The notes under the pieces were generated by a model. The model ran no database searches and was not told the origin of the DNA. It was given only the letters and a program-made list of their open reading frames with translations. The position numbers and the translations under genes are program-made. This document shows, one piece after another, positions 43,764-50,729 of a stretch of 64,000 bases of DNA (its first letter is position 1; every line of letters starts with the position of its first letter). This DNA is from Gammaproteobacteria bacterium (lineage in GTDB: Bacteria; Pseudomonadota; Gammaproteobacteria; Pseudomonadales; Halieaceae), in NCBI GenBank assembly GCA_024644535.1, contig JAHEKX010000002.1, positions 1 to 64,000 on the forward strand, read 5' to 3'.

Positions 43764-45326
43764 ATGGGAGATCATCATCACGGCCCAGCTCAAGGGCTCT
43801 CTCGGTGGCTATTTACCACCAACCACAAAGATATTGGAACCATGTACTTGTGGTTCTCTTTTGCGATGTTTATTTTGGGTGGCGCTTTCGCCATGATCAT
43901 TCGTGCCGAGCTGTTTCAGCCTGGCATGCAGTTGGTTGAGCCCGCGTTCTTCAACCAGATGACGACCCTTCACGGCCTGATTATGGTATTTGGGGCTATT
44001 ATGCCCTCGTTCGTTGGCTTGGCTAACTGGATGATTCCGATGATGATCGGTGCGCCAGATATGGCTTTGCCTCGCATGAACAACTGGTCGTTTTGGATTT
44101 TGCCACCTGCATTCCTAATTTTGGCTAGTACCTTGTTTATGGAAGGCGGTGCACCAGCATTTGGCTGGACGTTCTATGCGCCTTTGTCGACGACCTATGC
44201 GCCTCCATCGGTGACCTACTTTATCTTCTCGATCCACGTATTGGGCTTGTCATCGATTATGGGTTCGATCAACATTATCGCGACGGTAATGAATATGCGT
44301 GCGCCGGGCATGACGTATATGAAGATGCCCTTGTTCGTATGGACATGGTTGATCACTGCGTTCTTGCTTGTGGCTGTAATGCCGGTGCTGGCAGGTGCAG
44401 TGACCATGATGCTGATGGACATTCACTTCGGTACTAGCTTCTTCTCAGCAGCAGGCGGCGGCGACCCTGTGCTGTTCCAGCACGTGTTCTGGTTCTTCGG
44501 TCACCCTGAAGTGTATATTATTATTTTGCCAGCCTTCGGTGTGGTATCGCAGATTATTCCAGCGTTCTCTCGTAAGCCATTGTTCGGCTACGCTTCAATG
44601 GTCTACGCGACGGCTGCGATCGCTTTCTTGTCGTTCATCGTATGGGCGCACCACATGTACACTGTAGGTATGCCCATTGCTGGTGAGCTGTTCTTCATGT
44701 ACGCCACTATGCTGATTGCGGTGCCCACGGGCGTTAAAGTCTTTAACTGGATAACAACAATGTGGCGCGGTTCAATGAGCTTTGAAACCCCCATGCTGTT
44801 CTCGATTGGTTTCTTGGTGCTATTTACCATCGGTGGCTTTACAGGCCTGATGCTGTCAATCGCTCCCGCTGATTTCCAGTACCATGACAGCTACTTTGTG
44901 GTTGCTCACTTCCATTACGTAATGGTGGCCGGTGCGGTATTCAGCATGACGGCAGCGGTTTATTACTGGTTACCGAAGTGGTGTGGCCGCATGTACAACG
45001 AAACCATGGGTAAAACGCACTTCTGGATTTCGTTTATCGGTTTCAACGTGACCTTCTTCCCGCAGCATTTCGTAGGTCTAGCGGGTATGCCTCGTCGTAT
45101 CCCCGACTACGCCTTGCAGTTCGCTGACTTTAACATGATGTCGAGTATTGGTGCGTTTATCTACGGCGCGTCGCAGATCATGTTCTTGTACAACGTTATT
45201 GCGACGATTGTTGCTGGTAAGCCAACCAGTGACGAAAAAGTATGGGACGGTGCAGAGGGTCTAGAGTGGACGGTAGCGACACCAGCGCCTTACCACACGT
45301 TCGAGACTCCACCAGCGGTTCGATAA
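43764..45326 (+). CDS. ctaD: Cytochrome c oxidase subunit I
   Basis: Catalytic subunit with low-spin heme and the heme-CuB oxygen-reduction centre; pumps protons. Twelve helices fit the 520 aa. WFFGHPEVYIIILPAFG holds the CuB His and the cross-linked Tyr of the A-family, IVWAHHMYTVG the two other CuB His, and HFHYVMVAGAVF the heme ligands. It lies 17 bp after coxB. Confidence 0.98.
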   Translation: MGDHHHGPAQGLSRWLFTTNHKDIGTMYLWFSFAMFILGGAFAMIIRAELFQPGMQLVEPAFFNQMTTLHGLIMVFGAIMPSFVGLANWMIPMMIGAPDMALPRMNNWSFWILPPAFLILASTLFMEGGAPAFGWTFYAPLSTTYAPPSVTYFIFSIHVLGLSSIMGSINIIATVMNMRAPGMTYMKMPLFVWTWLITAFLLVAVMPVLAGAVTMMLMDIHFGTSFFSAAGGGDPVLFQHVFWFFGHPEVYIIILPAFGVVSQIIPAFSRKPLFGYASMVYATAAIAFLSFIVWAHHMYTVGMPIAGELFFMYATMLIAVPTGVKVFNWITTMWRGSMSFETPMLFSIGFLVLFTIGGFTGLMLSIAPADFQYHDSYFVVAHFHYVMVAGAVFSMTAAVYYWLPKWCGRMYNETMGKTHFWISFIGFNVTFFPQHFVGLAGMPRRIPDYALQFADFNMMSSIGAFIYGASQIMFLYNVIATIVAGKPTSDEKVWDGAEGLEWTVATPAPYHTFETPPAVR

Positions 45327-45343
45327 CTAGGGGTAGCTGATTA

Positions 45344-45904
45344 GTGATACGGGTAAGCAAAAATCCGACGGTTGATACCGCCGCCAAATTAGTGGCGGTG
45401 GCTATCGGTATGTTTGCATTTGTATTTGTTGTCATGGTGCCTTTGTATGATGTGCTGTGCGACGCACTGGGTATCAACGGCAAAACCGACGGATCGCAGT
45501 ATACTTCGGTACCTGTTGCGATTGATGACTCCAGGACAGTTACCGTTCAGTTTGTTGCTACAAACAACGAAGGCATGCCTTGGGAATTTGGGCCGAGCGT
45601 TACTGCGATGAAGGTGCATCCTGGTGCAGTAAATGACACAGTATTTTTTGCTCGTAATCCGTTATCGAAAGACATGGTTGCACAGGCCATTCCGAGTATT
45701 TCGCCCGCGCGTGCGGTTAAATATTTTCATAAAACGGAATGCTTTTGCTTTAACCAGCAGCCTCTCGAAGCAAATGCAAAAGCTGAGATGCCCTTGCAGT
45801 TTATTATTGATCAAGATCTACCGAAAGACATACAGACAATAACCTTGTCGTATACTATTTTTGATGTAACCGACGCTGTTAGCGGAAGTTTGGCAGCCCG
45901 GTAG
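45344..45904 (+). CDS. ctaG: Cytochrome c oxidase assembly protein CtaG/Cox11
   Basis: Periplasmic copper chaperone, membrane anchored, that delivers copper to CuB of subunit I. One N-terminal helix (about 13-35), then a beta domain with the copper motif CFCF (C133, C135) in FHKTECFCFNQQPL. The length is 186 aa. The start is GTG at 45344 with AGGGG ten bases ahead. It lies between ctaD and coxC, as in most alpha- and gammaproteobacteria. Confidence 0.95.
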   Translation: MIRVSKNPTVDTAAKLVAVAIGMFAFVFVVMVPLYDVLCDALGINGKTDGSQYTSVPVAIDDSRTVTVQFVATNNEGMPWEFGPSVTAMKVHPGAVNDTVFFARNPLSKDMVAQAIPSISPARAVKYFHKTECFCFNQQPLEANAKAEMPLQFIIDQDLPKDIQTITLSYTIFDVTDAVSGSLAAR

Positions 45905-45952
45905 CGCGCTAACCCGGGGGGTGGGGCGCTTTTGGTTTCAGGGAGAAACATA

Positions 45953-46915
45953 ATGAGTGATCAGGCTACAACGCACGAAAAATATTACGTGCCCGAGAAA
46001 AGCTCGATGGCGGTTTTCGCCACCATTGGCCTTATTATGAGCACATTTGGTGCCGCAACAGCAATGAACCAGGCAACGTTTGGAGACGGCGAAGCTTCGT
46101 TTACCACGATGTACATCGGGTTATGTATTTTCGCGGCCGTATTGTTCAGCTGGTTCAGAATAACCATCAAAGAAAACTTGGCTGGCATGAATAGTGTTCA
46201 GCTGAAGAAATCATACGTGATTGGTATGTTCTGGTTCATCTTCTCGGAAGTGATGTTTTTCGCAGCGTTCTTTGGAGCACTGTTCTACGTGAGAACGCTG
46301 TCAGGCCCTTGGTTGGCCGGCGAAGGCGAAGGTGGTGCATGGAACCATTTATTATGGGAAGGGTTTCAGTATAGCTGGCCTATGATGCAAACTCCGCAGG
46401 AGGCTGTGGGTGGCGTATCTAATCAGGTTATGGCCAACATGGGCACTTTCACCAGCGCACACAAATCTATGGCGTTTGCAGAAGTTGACGCTTGGTATAA
46501 ATGGCTTCCAATGTGGAATACTATAATCTTACTAACCTCTAGTGGTACGGTACATATTGCTCATGAAGGTCTGTTATCAGGCAACAAATCGCGTTTTAAC
46601 TTGTGGTTGGGTATTACGGTCGGTTTAGGTGTAATTTTCGTAGGGCTTCAGATGCTTGAGTACTACGAAGCCTACGCCCATTTCGGACTCACTTTGAATT
46701 CGGGTGTTTACGGTTCAACCTTTTTTATGCTGACAGGGTTTCACGGCTTTCACGTACTAATGGGTACTTTTATGTTGGGAGTCCAGTTGGTTCGTTCGCT
46801 GAAAGCTGGCCATTTCACCAGCGATGACCACTTTGGCTTTGAAGCGTCATCCTGGTATTGGCACTTTGTTGATGTGGTATGGGTTGGTTTGTTCCTGTTC
46901 GTTTATATTCTGTAA
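45953..46915 (+). CDS. coxC: Cytochrome c oxidase subunit III
   Basis: Third core subunit of the heme-copper oxidase, seven-helix type, which supports proton uptake and stability. Motifs include MFWFIFSEVMFFAAFFGALFYVR and the C-terminal GFHGFHVLMGTFML... SSWYWHFVDVVWVGLFLFVYIL. ATG at 45953 behind AGGGAGAAACATA gives 320 aa. An insert around residues 120-165 (GEGEGGAWNHLLWEGFQYSW) is common in gammaproteobacterial forms. Confidence 0.96.
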   Translation: MSDQATTHEKYYVPEKSSMAVFATIGLIMSTFGAATAMNQATFGDGEASFTTMYIGLCIFAAVLFSWFRITIKENLAGMNSVQLKKSYVIGMFWFIFSEVMFFAAFFGALFYVRTLSGPWLAGEGEGGAWNHLLWEGFQYSWPMMQTPQEAVGGVSNQVMANMGTFTSAHKSMAFAEVDAWYKWLPMWNTIILLTSSGTVHIAHEGLLSGNKSRFNLWLGITVGLGVIFVGLQMLEYYEAYAHFGLTLNSGVYGSTFFMLTGFHGFHVLMGTFMLGVQLVRSLKAGHFTSDDHFGFEASSWYWHFVDVVWVGLFLFVYIL

Positions 46916-46916
46916 G

Positions 46917-47156
46917 TTACTCCGTCTGGCCCGCTTGCGGGCCAGAATCCCAAGGGTTTCTATGACCCAACTGACCGGTTGCAACGCCATAAACAATGAC
47001 ACAGATTAATGCAATGGCGAGCGTAAGTCGGGCGCCTAGCGAGTGAAAGGTTCTCCTGCTGTTTTTGTCGCCTTGGTCGGTCATTAAAAAATAAAATCCA
47101 CTGCCAAGACTGGCCACAAGCGCTAACATTAGCACCGCAATGATTATTTTGAGCAT
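46917..47156 (-). CDS. DUF2909-type twin-helix membrane protein
   Basis: A 79-aa protein with two hydrophobic helices (about 4-25 and 44-62) around a charged loop MTDQGDKNSRRTFHSLGARLT, the DUF2909 pattern. Such genes recur in cox clusters of gammaproteobacteria, but no function is known. It is on the opposite strand to the whole cox cluster and ends one base from coxC. Confidence 0.8.
   Translation of the reverse strand: MLKIIIAVLMLALVASLGSGFYFLMTDQGDKNSRRTFHSLGARLTLAIALICVIVYGVATGQLGHRNPWDSGPQAGQTE
46925..46946. terminator. Hairpin between convergent coxC and DUF2909 gene
   Basis: TCTGGCCCGC-tt-GCGGGCCAGA, perfect 10-bp arms, 10 bp after the coxC stop and inside the last codons of the DUF2909 gene. 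There is no T-run on either side, so termination by this hairpin alone is uncertain; it could protect 3' ends. Confidence 0.45.
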
Positions 47157-47239
47157 GATAAGTATCTCTGATGATGTCGCTTGCAGTATAGCGGACTCTT
47201 GCCCAGCACGCTCTGCCGAGCGACGATAAGGTCTATTTT

Positions 47240-47986
47240 ATGGCGCGCATACATTTTGACTTTGAGTGGCGTTTAACATTGTTCGTTGCACTGCTGTTGC
47301 CGTTTTTAGTCAGTTTGGGTTTTTGGCAGCTAGGGCGTGCTGACGAAAAGCGTATGTTGTCGAACAGTGCAGTTGCTCAGGATCTGGCTCCGCCCCTGAC
47401 CGCCGATAAATTGGACGGGCTTAGTTCTGAGCAGCTGTCAGGCCGCAAAGTCCGTTTGCATGGTGACTATCTGTCACAACAATTTCTGCTCGATAACCAG
47501 ATTAAACAGGGTCGTTTTGGTAACGACGTCGTGCAGCTGTTTCAAGATATCGCAGGGCGAATTTATTTTGTTAATCGCGGTTGGGTGCCAGCCGATCCCG
47601 CAAGACAACATGCTACCGTGATACCGGTGCGGCCCCATGTCTCGTCGATTGAGGGGCGCATTTATGTGCCACCAAGTAAACCCTATATATTAAAAGTCGA
47701 CACCTTGGTTGACGGGCATTCGCCGCAAACAGTGCAGGCGCTAGATATAGAAACGCTAAGTGGGTTTGTTACAGCGAACCATCAGACGCCTTACCCGTAT
47801 TTGGTTCGTTTACTCAGTGACGACGCCTCAGCCTTTGATGCCTCGTGGCCCATCGTCAATATTTCCGATGCCAAGCACATAGGCTATGCCATACAATGGT
47901 TCAGCATGGCGTTTGTGTTAGCTCTGCTCTTTATTCATCGCTCAAGTAATATTTGGGCTGTACTTCGCGGTAAAGCCGAGGACTGA
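47240..47986 (+). CDS. SURF1-family cytochrome oxidase biogenesis protein
   Basis: Inner-membrane protein that aids heme a insertion into oxidase subunit I. Two helices at the ends (about 12-28 and 219-236) flank a periplasmic domain. SURF1 signatures are LGFWQLGRADEK near the start, FVNRGWVPADPAR, and the C-terminal HIGYAIQWFSMAFVLALLFI. The length is 248 aa. AAGG eight bases before ATG. Confidence 0.92.
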   Translation: MARIHFDFEWRLTLFVALLLPFLVSLGFWQLGRADEKRMLSNSAVAQDLAPPLTADKLDGLSSEQLSGRKVRLHGDYLSQQFLLDNQIKQGRFGNDVVQLFQDIAGRIYFVNRGWVPADPARQHATVIPVRPHVSSIEGRIYVPPSKPYILKVDTLVDGHSPQTVQALDIETLSGFVTANHQTPYPYLVRLLSDDASAFDASWPIVNISDAKHIGYAIQWFSMAFVLALLFIHRSSNIWAVLRGKAED

Positions 47987-47987
47987 T

Positions 47988-48638
47988 ATGTCGCAACAAC
48001 GATTAACAAGCAATCGGTTGATATTGCTCAGCATTATCGGGTTGCCCGTGACCATGATTTTAGCTGCTACATGGCTGTGGTATTTTGTCGCGCGCGGCGA
48101 TATCGATATCGTCGATATGTTGGGAACCTCCAATCATGGGGCTCTGTTAAATCCTCCCGTGCAGTTGGTCGATCAACCCTTCAAGAACCAATTTGGGGCT
48201 ACGGCTGCGTTTTTAACTGATAAACACCAATGGAGCTTTGTCATACCTGTGCCCGCGCAGTGTGACCAGAGTTGTGTATCAACGCTATATACCACACGTC
48301 AGATCCATGTCGGCTTGGGTAAGGAATTTGGTCGAGTCCGTCGTGTCTTCGTTAGCCCTGAGGTCATCGATTCGGCTGCGCCCATGCCTCAAAGCCAGCA
48401 AGATGTGGGGTCTTCAAACCCCACTACCTTGGGCTCATATCTCGAGGTGCAGCACAATGGCATGCCCTTGCTCGTGTTGAACTCAGACTCGTTTGCTAAA
48501 GTATTTGGCGATCTTCAGGTGGGTACCTGGTTTTTAGCAGATCCTGCCGGGTGGATGATGATGTCTTTTGATGCCAATTCGCACTATAAAGATGTGATTT
48601 CCGATTTGAAGTTTTTGTTAAAGAATTCAGGTGATTAA
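47988..48638 (+). CDS. Uncharacterised membrane-anchored SCO-like protein of the cox cluster
   Basis: A 216-aa protein with one N-terminal helix (about 12-34) and a periplasmic domain. The block WSFVIPVPAQCDQSCVSTLYTTRQIHVGLG contains CDQSC, a CxxxC spacing like the copper motif of SCO proteins (CPDIC in the sco gene 1.5 kb on). A late WFLADPAGWMMMSF resembles the end of thioredoxin-like domains. Pseudomonas has an unnamed gene at the same place between SURF1 and ctaA. A role in oxidase copper or redox assembly is inference. Confidence 0.75.
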   Translation: MSQQRLTSNRLILLSIIGLPVTMILAATWLWYFVARGDIDIVDMLGTSNHGALLNPPVQLVDQPFKNQFGATAAFLTDKHQWSFVIPVPAQCDQSCVSTLYTTRQIHVGLGKEFGRVRRVFVSPEVIDSAAPMPQSQQDVGSSNPTTLGSYLEVQHNGMPLLVLNSDSFAKVFGDLQVGTWFLADPAGWMMMSFDANSHYKDVISDLKFLLKNSGD

Positions 48639-48639
48639 T

Positions 48640-49545
48640 ATGGGCACTAGCTCGGCCACAGTGGCGACACGCCCAGGATTTAAAGATTTTTACACCTTGA
48701 CCAAGCCCAATGTCGTGGCACTAATGATTGTGACTTCGGTTATTGGCATGTTCATGGCTGTCGATGGCTGGGTGCCTTGGCAACCCTTGGTGCTTGGCAA
48801 CTTGGGTATTGCACTGTGTGCGGGAGCAGCCGCGGCAGTGAACCATGTTATTGATCATCGCATAGACACAAAAATGGCCCGTACAGCAAATCGCCCCGTT
48901 GCCACGGGCGTAGTCACTAGCGCGCAAGCGGTTGTATTTGCGGCCACTCTCGGTGGGATTGGTATGGCGATCTTATTGCTCTGGGTAAATGCCGTGACCG
49001 CGTGGCTAACCTTAGCCTCATTAGTAGGGTATGCGTTTATTTACACCATGTTCCTGAAGCGAGCCACGCCGCAAAACATTGTCATCGGCGGGCTGGCAGG
49101 CGCAGCGCCTCCGCTACTCGGCTGGACCGCCGTCACGGGAGAAATACATGGCCATGGCTTGCTGCTGGCCTTAATCATTTTTGCCTGGACCCCGCCCCAC
49201 TTTTGGGCACTTGCCATTCATCGCAAAGAAGAATATGCGTTAGTAGAAATACCTATGCTACCCGTGACTCACGGCGATGCGTTTACTCGCTTACATATTC
49301 TTTTGTATACCATTGTTATGTTTATTATTACCGTTCTGCCTTTTGTTACTCGTCTAAGCGGGCCGATTTATTTGTCGGGTGCGGTCGTGTTGGGATTGGT
49401 TTTTTTGTACTGGGCTCTGGCCATGATATTTCATTGGCGTGACGATGCGCCGATCCAGACCTTCAAATATTCGATTTTGTATTTGTTATTACTGTTTGTA
49501 GTGATGTTGGTGGATCATTATGTCTATCCAACAGCGACATTGTGA
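48640..49545 (+). CDS. ctaB: Protoheme IX farnesyltransferase (heme O synthase)
   Basis: UbiA-family prenyltransferase that turns heme B into heme O. Family motifs are TLTKPNVVALM at the start, the NHVIDHRIDTKMARTANRP allylic-diphosphate site, and FAWTPPHFWALAIHRKEEY. About nine helices, 301 aa. ATG at 48640 has AGGTGA at ideal spacing within the end of the upstream gene. The usual neighbour ctaA (heme A synthase) is absent here. Confidence 0.96.
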   Translation: MGTSSATVATRPGFKDFYTLTKPNVVALMIVTSVIGMFMAVDGWVPWQPLVLGNLGIALCAGAAAAVNHVIDHRIDTKMARTANRPVATGVVTSAQAVVFAATLGGIGMAILLLWVNAVTAWLTLASLVGYAFIYTMFLKRATPQNIVIGGLAGAAPPLLGWTAVTGEIHGHGLLLALIIFAWTPPHFWALAIHRKEEYALVEIPMLPVTHGDAFTRLHILLYTIVMFIITVLPFVTRLSGPIYLSGAVVLGLVFLYWALAMIFHWRDDAPIQTFKYSILYLLLLFVVMLVDHYVYPTATL

Positions 49546-49552
49546 GGTTTAA

Positions 49553-50218
49553 ATGACAACGGCGGCTCAGGCATCAGGAATTAAGAGAACCGTATTATTC
49601 ATATTAGTATTCATTGTGGTTGTCATCGTGGGGTTCGTTGCGCGTATCTTTCAGCCTACCATTTTATCGCCCGCCGAGATGCAGGCTAATGGCACTATGG
49701 TGTTTCAGCAACCACGTCAGGTAACTGACTTTTCTTTAATTGATCATACTGGTGCTCCGTTTAATCGAGAGTCGGTTACGGGTCATTGGACTCTCGTCTT
49801 TTTCGGTTTTACGTTTTGCCCAGATATTTGTCCAACGACTATGGTCGAATTAAATCAGTTTATGCAGCTTATACAAGGTACTGAGATTGAAGATCAGTTC
49901 AAGGTTGTGATGGTTACCGTGGATCCGGGACGAGATTCTGTCGAGCAGCTTGCGGACTATGTACCATTTTTTAACTCGGAGTTCCTTGGTGTTACCGGAG
50001 AGTTTCTCGACATACACCGCTTTGCAACAGAGCTAAATACTCCGTTTCGGCGCGTTCCTGGGGGCGGCGAAAACTATCAAATGGACCACAGCGCCAATGT
50101 TGTGGTGATTAACCCCCGAGGTGATTACCATGGGTTCGTGAAAGCACCGCTAGATCTGACCAAAATGAAATTGACGTTACGTTCTATGGTCGCAGATTGG
50201 AATAGGCAGGGCTTTTAA
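49553..50218 (+). CDS. SCO1/SenC-family copper chaperone
   Basis: Thioredoxin-fold protein that delivers copper to CuA of oxidase subunit II. One N-terminal membrane helix (about 11-31), then the SCO motif FTFCPDICPTT (C89, C93) and the distal ligand His in MDHSANVVVINP. The length is 221 aa. GAGG before ATG. It closes the cox cluster. Confidence 0.94.
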   Translation: MTTAAQASGIKRTVLFILVFIVVVIVGFVARIFQPTILSPAEMQANGTMVFQQPRQVTDFSLIDHTGAPFNRESVTGHWTLVFFGFTFCPDICPTTMVELNQFMQLIQGTEIEDQFKVVMVTVDPGRDSVEQLADYVPFFNSEFLGVTGEFLDIHRFATELNTPFRRVPGGGENYQMDHSANVVVINPRGDYHGFVKAPLDLTKMKLTLRSMVADWNRQGF

Positions 50219-50226
50219 CCCTGCCT
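50204..50226. terminator. Hairpin at the end of the cox cluster
   Basis: AGGCAGGG-cttttaa-CCCTGCCT, perfect 8-bp arms spanning the sco stop codon, between convergent genes. No T-run follows, so strength as a terminator is uncertain. Confidence 0.5.
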
Positions 50227-50237
50227 GAGTGGCATAT

Positions 50238-50486
50238 TTACTTCTTCTCGCTTACTTGATCGCGCTGCTCTAAGCTGGCGTCCAGCTGAGCCTGGAGTTT
50301 CCGTTCAAGCAGAGACGATACGTCGGTCGCCTTTACGGCCGGCTCCTTTTTGCTTTCTAGGTTCACTGCGTGTTTCGCCATCATCACATCAGTACTTACC
50401 ATAGCTAGCGCTGGAATGTTGGCCTGTGCGCCCACGCTTAACATTAAGCCAAAAATACCTAAAACTGCTTTGCCTGTTACTTTCAT
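50238..50486 (-). CDS. Small secreted protein of unknown function
   Basis: Not recognised. An 82-aa product with a clear signal peptide (MKVTGKAVLGIFGLMLSVGAQA), leaving about 60 mature residues rich in Lys, Glu, Ala and Gln, probably alpha-helical (SSLLERKLQAQLDASLEQRDQ). No cysteines in the mature part. ATG at 50486 has GGAGG eight bases before it, a strong ribosome site. It has its own -10 TATAAT at 50529-50534 (minus). It probably acts in the periplasm. Confidence 0.7.
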   Translation of the reverse strand: MKVTGKAVLGIFGLMLSVGAQANIPALAMVSTDVMMAKHAVNLESKKEPAVKATDVSSLLERKLQAQLDASLEQRDQVSEKK

Positions 50487-50503
50487 TTCTCTAGCCTCCA
50501 TTT

Positions 50504-50534
50504 TGTTACCAAGGGTAACACGGGGTGTATTATA
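50504..50534 (-). promoter_or_regulatory. Promoter with operator-like dyad before the small secreted protein gene
   Basis: A minus-strand -10 TATAAT (50529-50534) is followed within the early transcript by GTTACC-aag-GGTAAC (50504-50518), a perfect 6-bp inverted repeat between -10 and the ribosome site. Its half GGTAACAC recurs at 50626-50633. It may be an operator or an mRNA stem. Confidence 0.4.
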
Positions 50535-50729
50535 GCGATATTATTGGGTTTGAACAGCGTTTTATGATGCAATTTGGTCTTTATTTACGACTAGCCATGT
50601 AATTACTACACAAATCTGGCTTTAAGGTAACACTTGGGTGGGTGCTGCCAAAACCCCTACTCTTCAAACATGGCAAATTCAAAGTCGATGCGGTTTAATG
50701 AAAGACTAATTTGGTTAGATTTAAAGGAA

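Noticed and set aside
46283-46299. GTTCTACGTGAGAAC in coxC, parS-like
   Set aside because: It is 15 bp with an asymmetric centre and encodes a normal stretch of subunit III; chance similarity.
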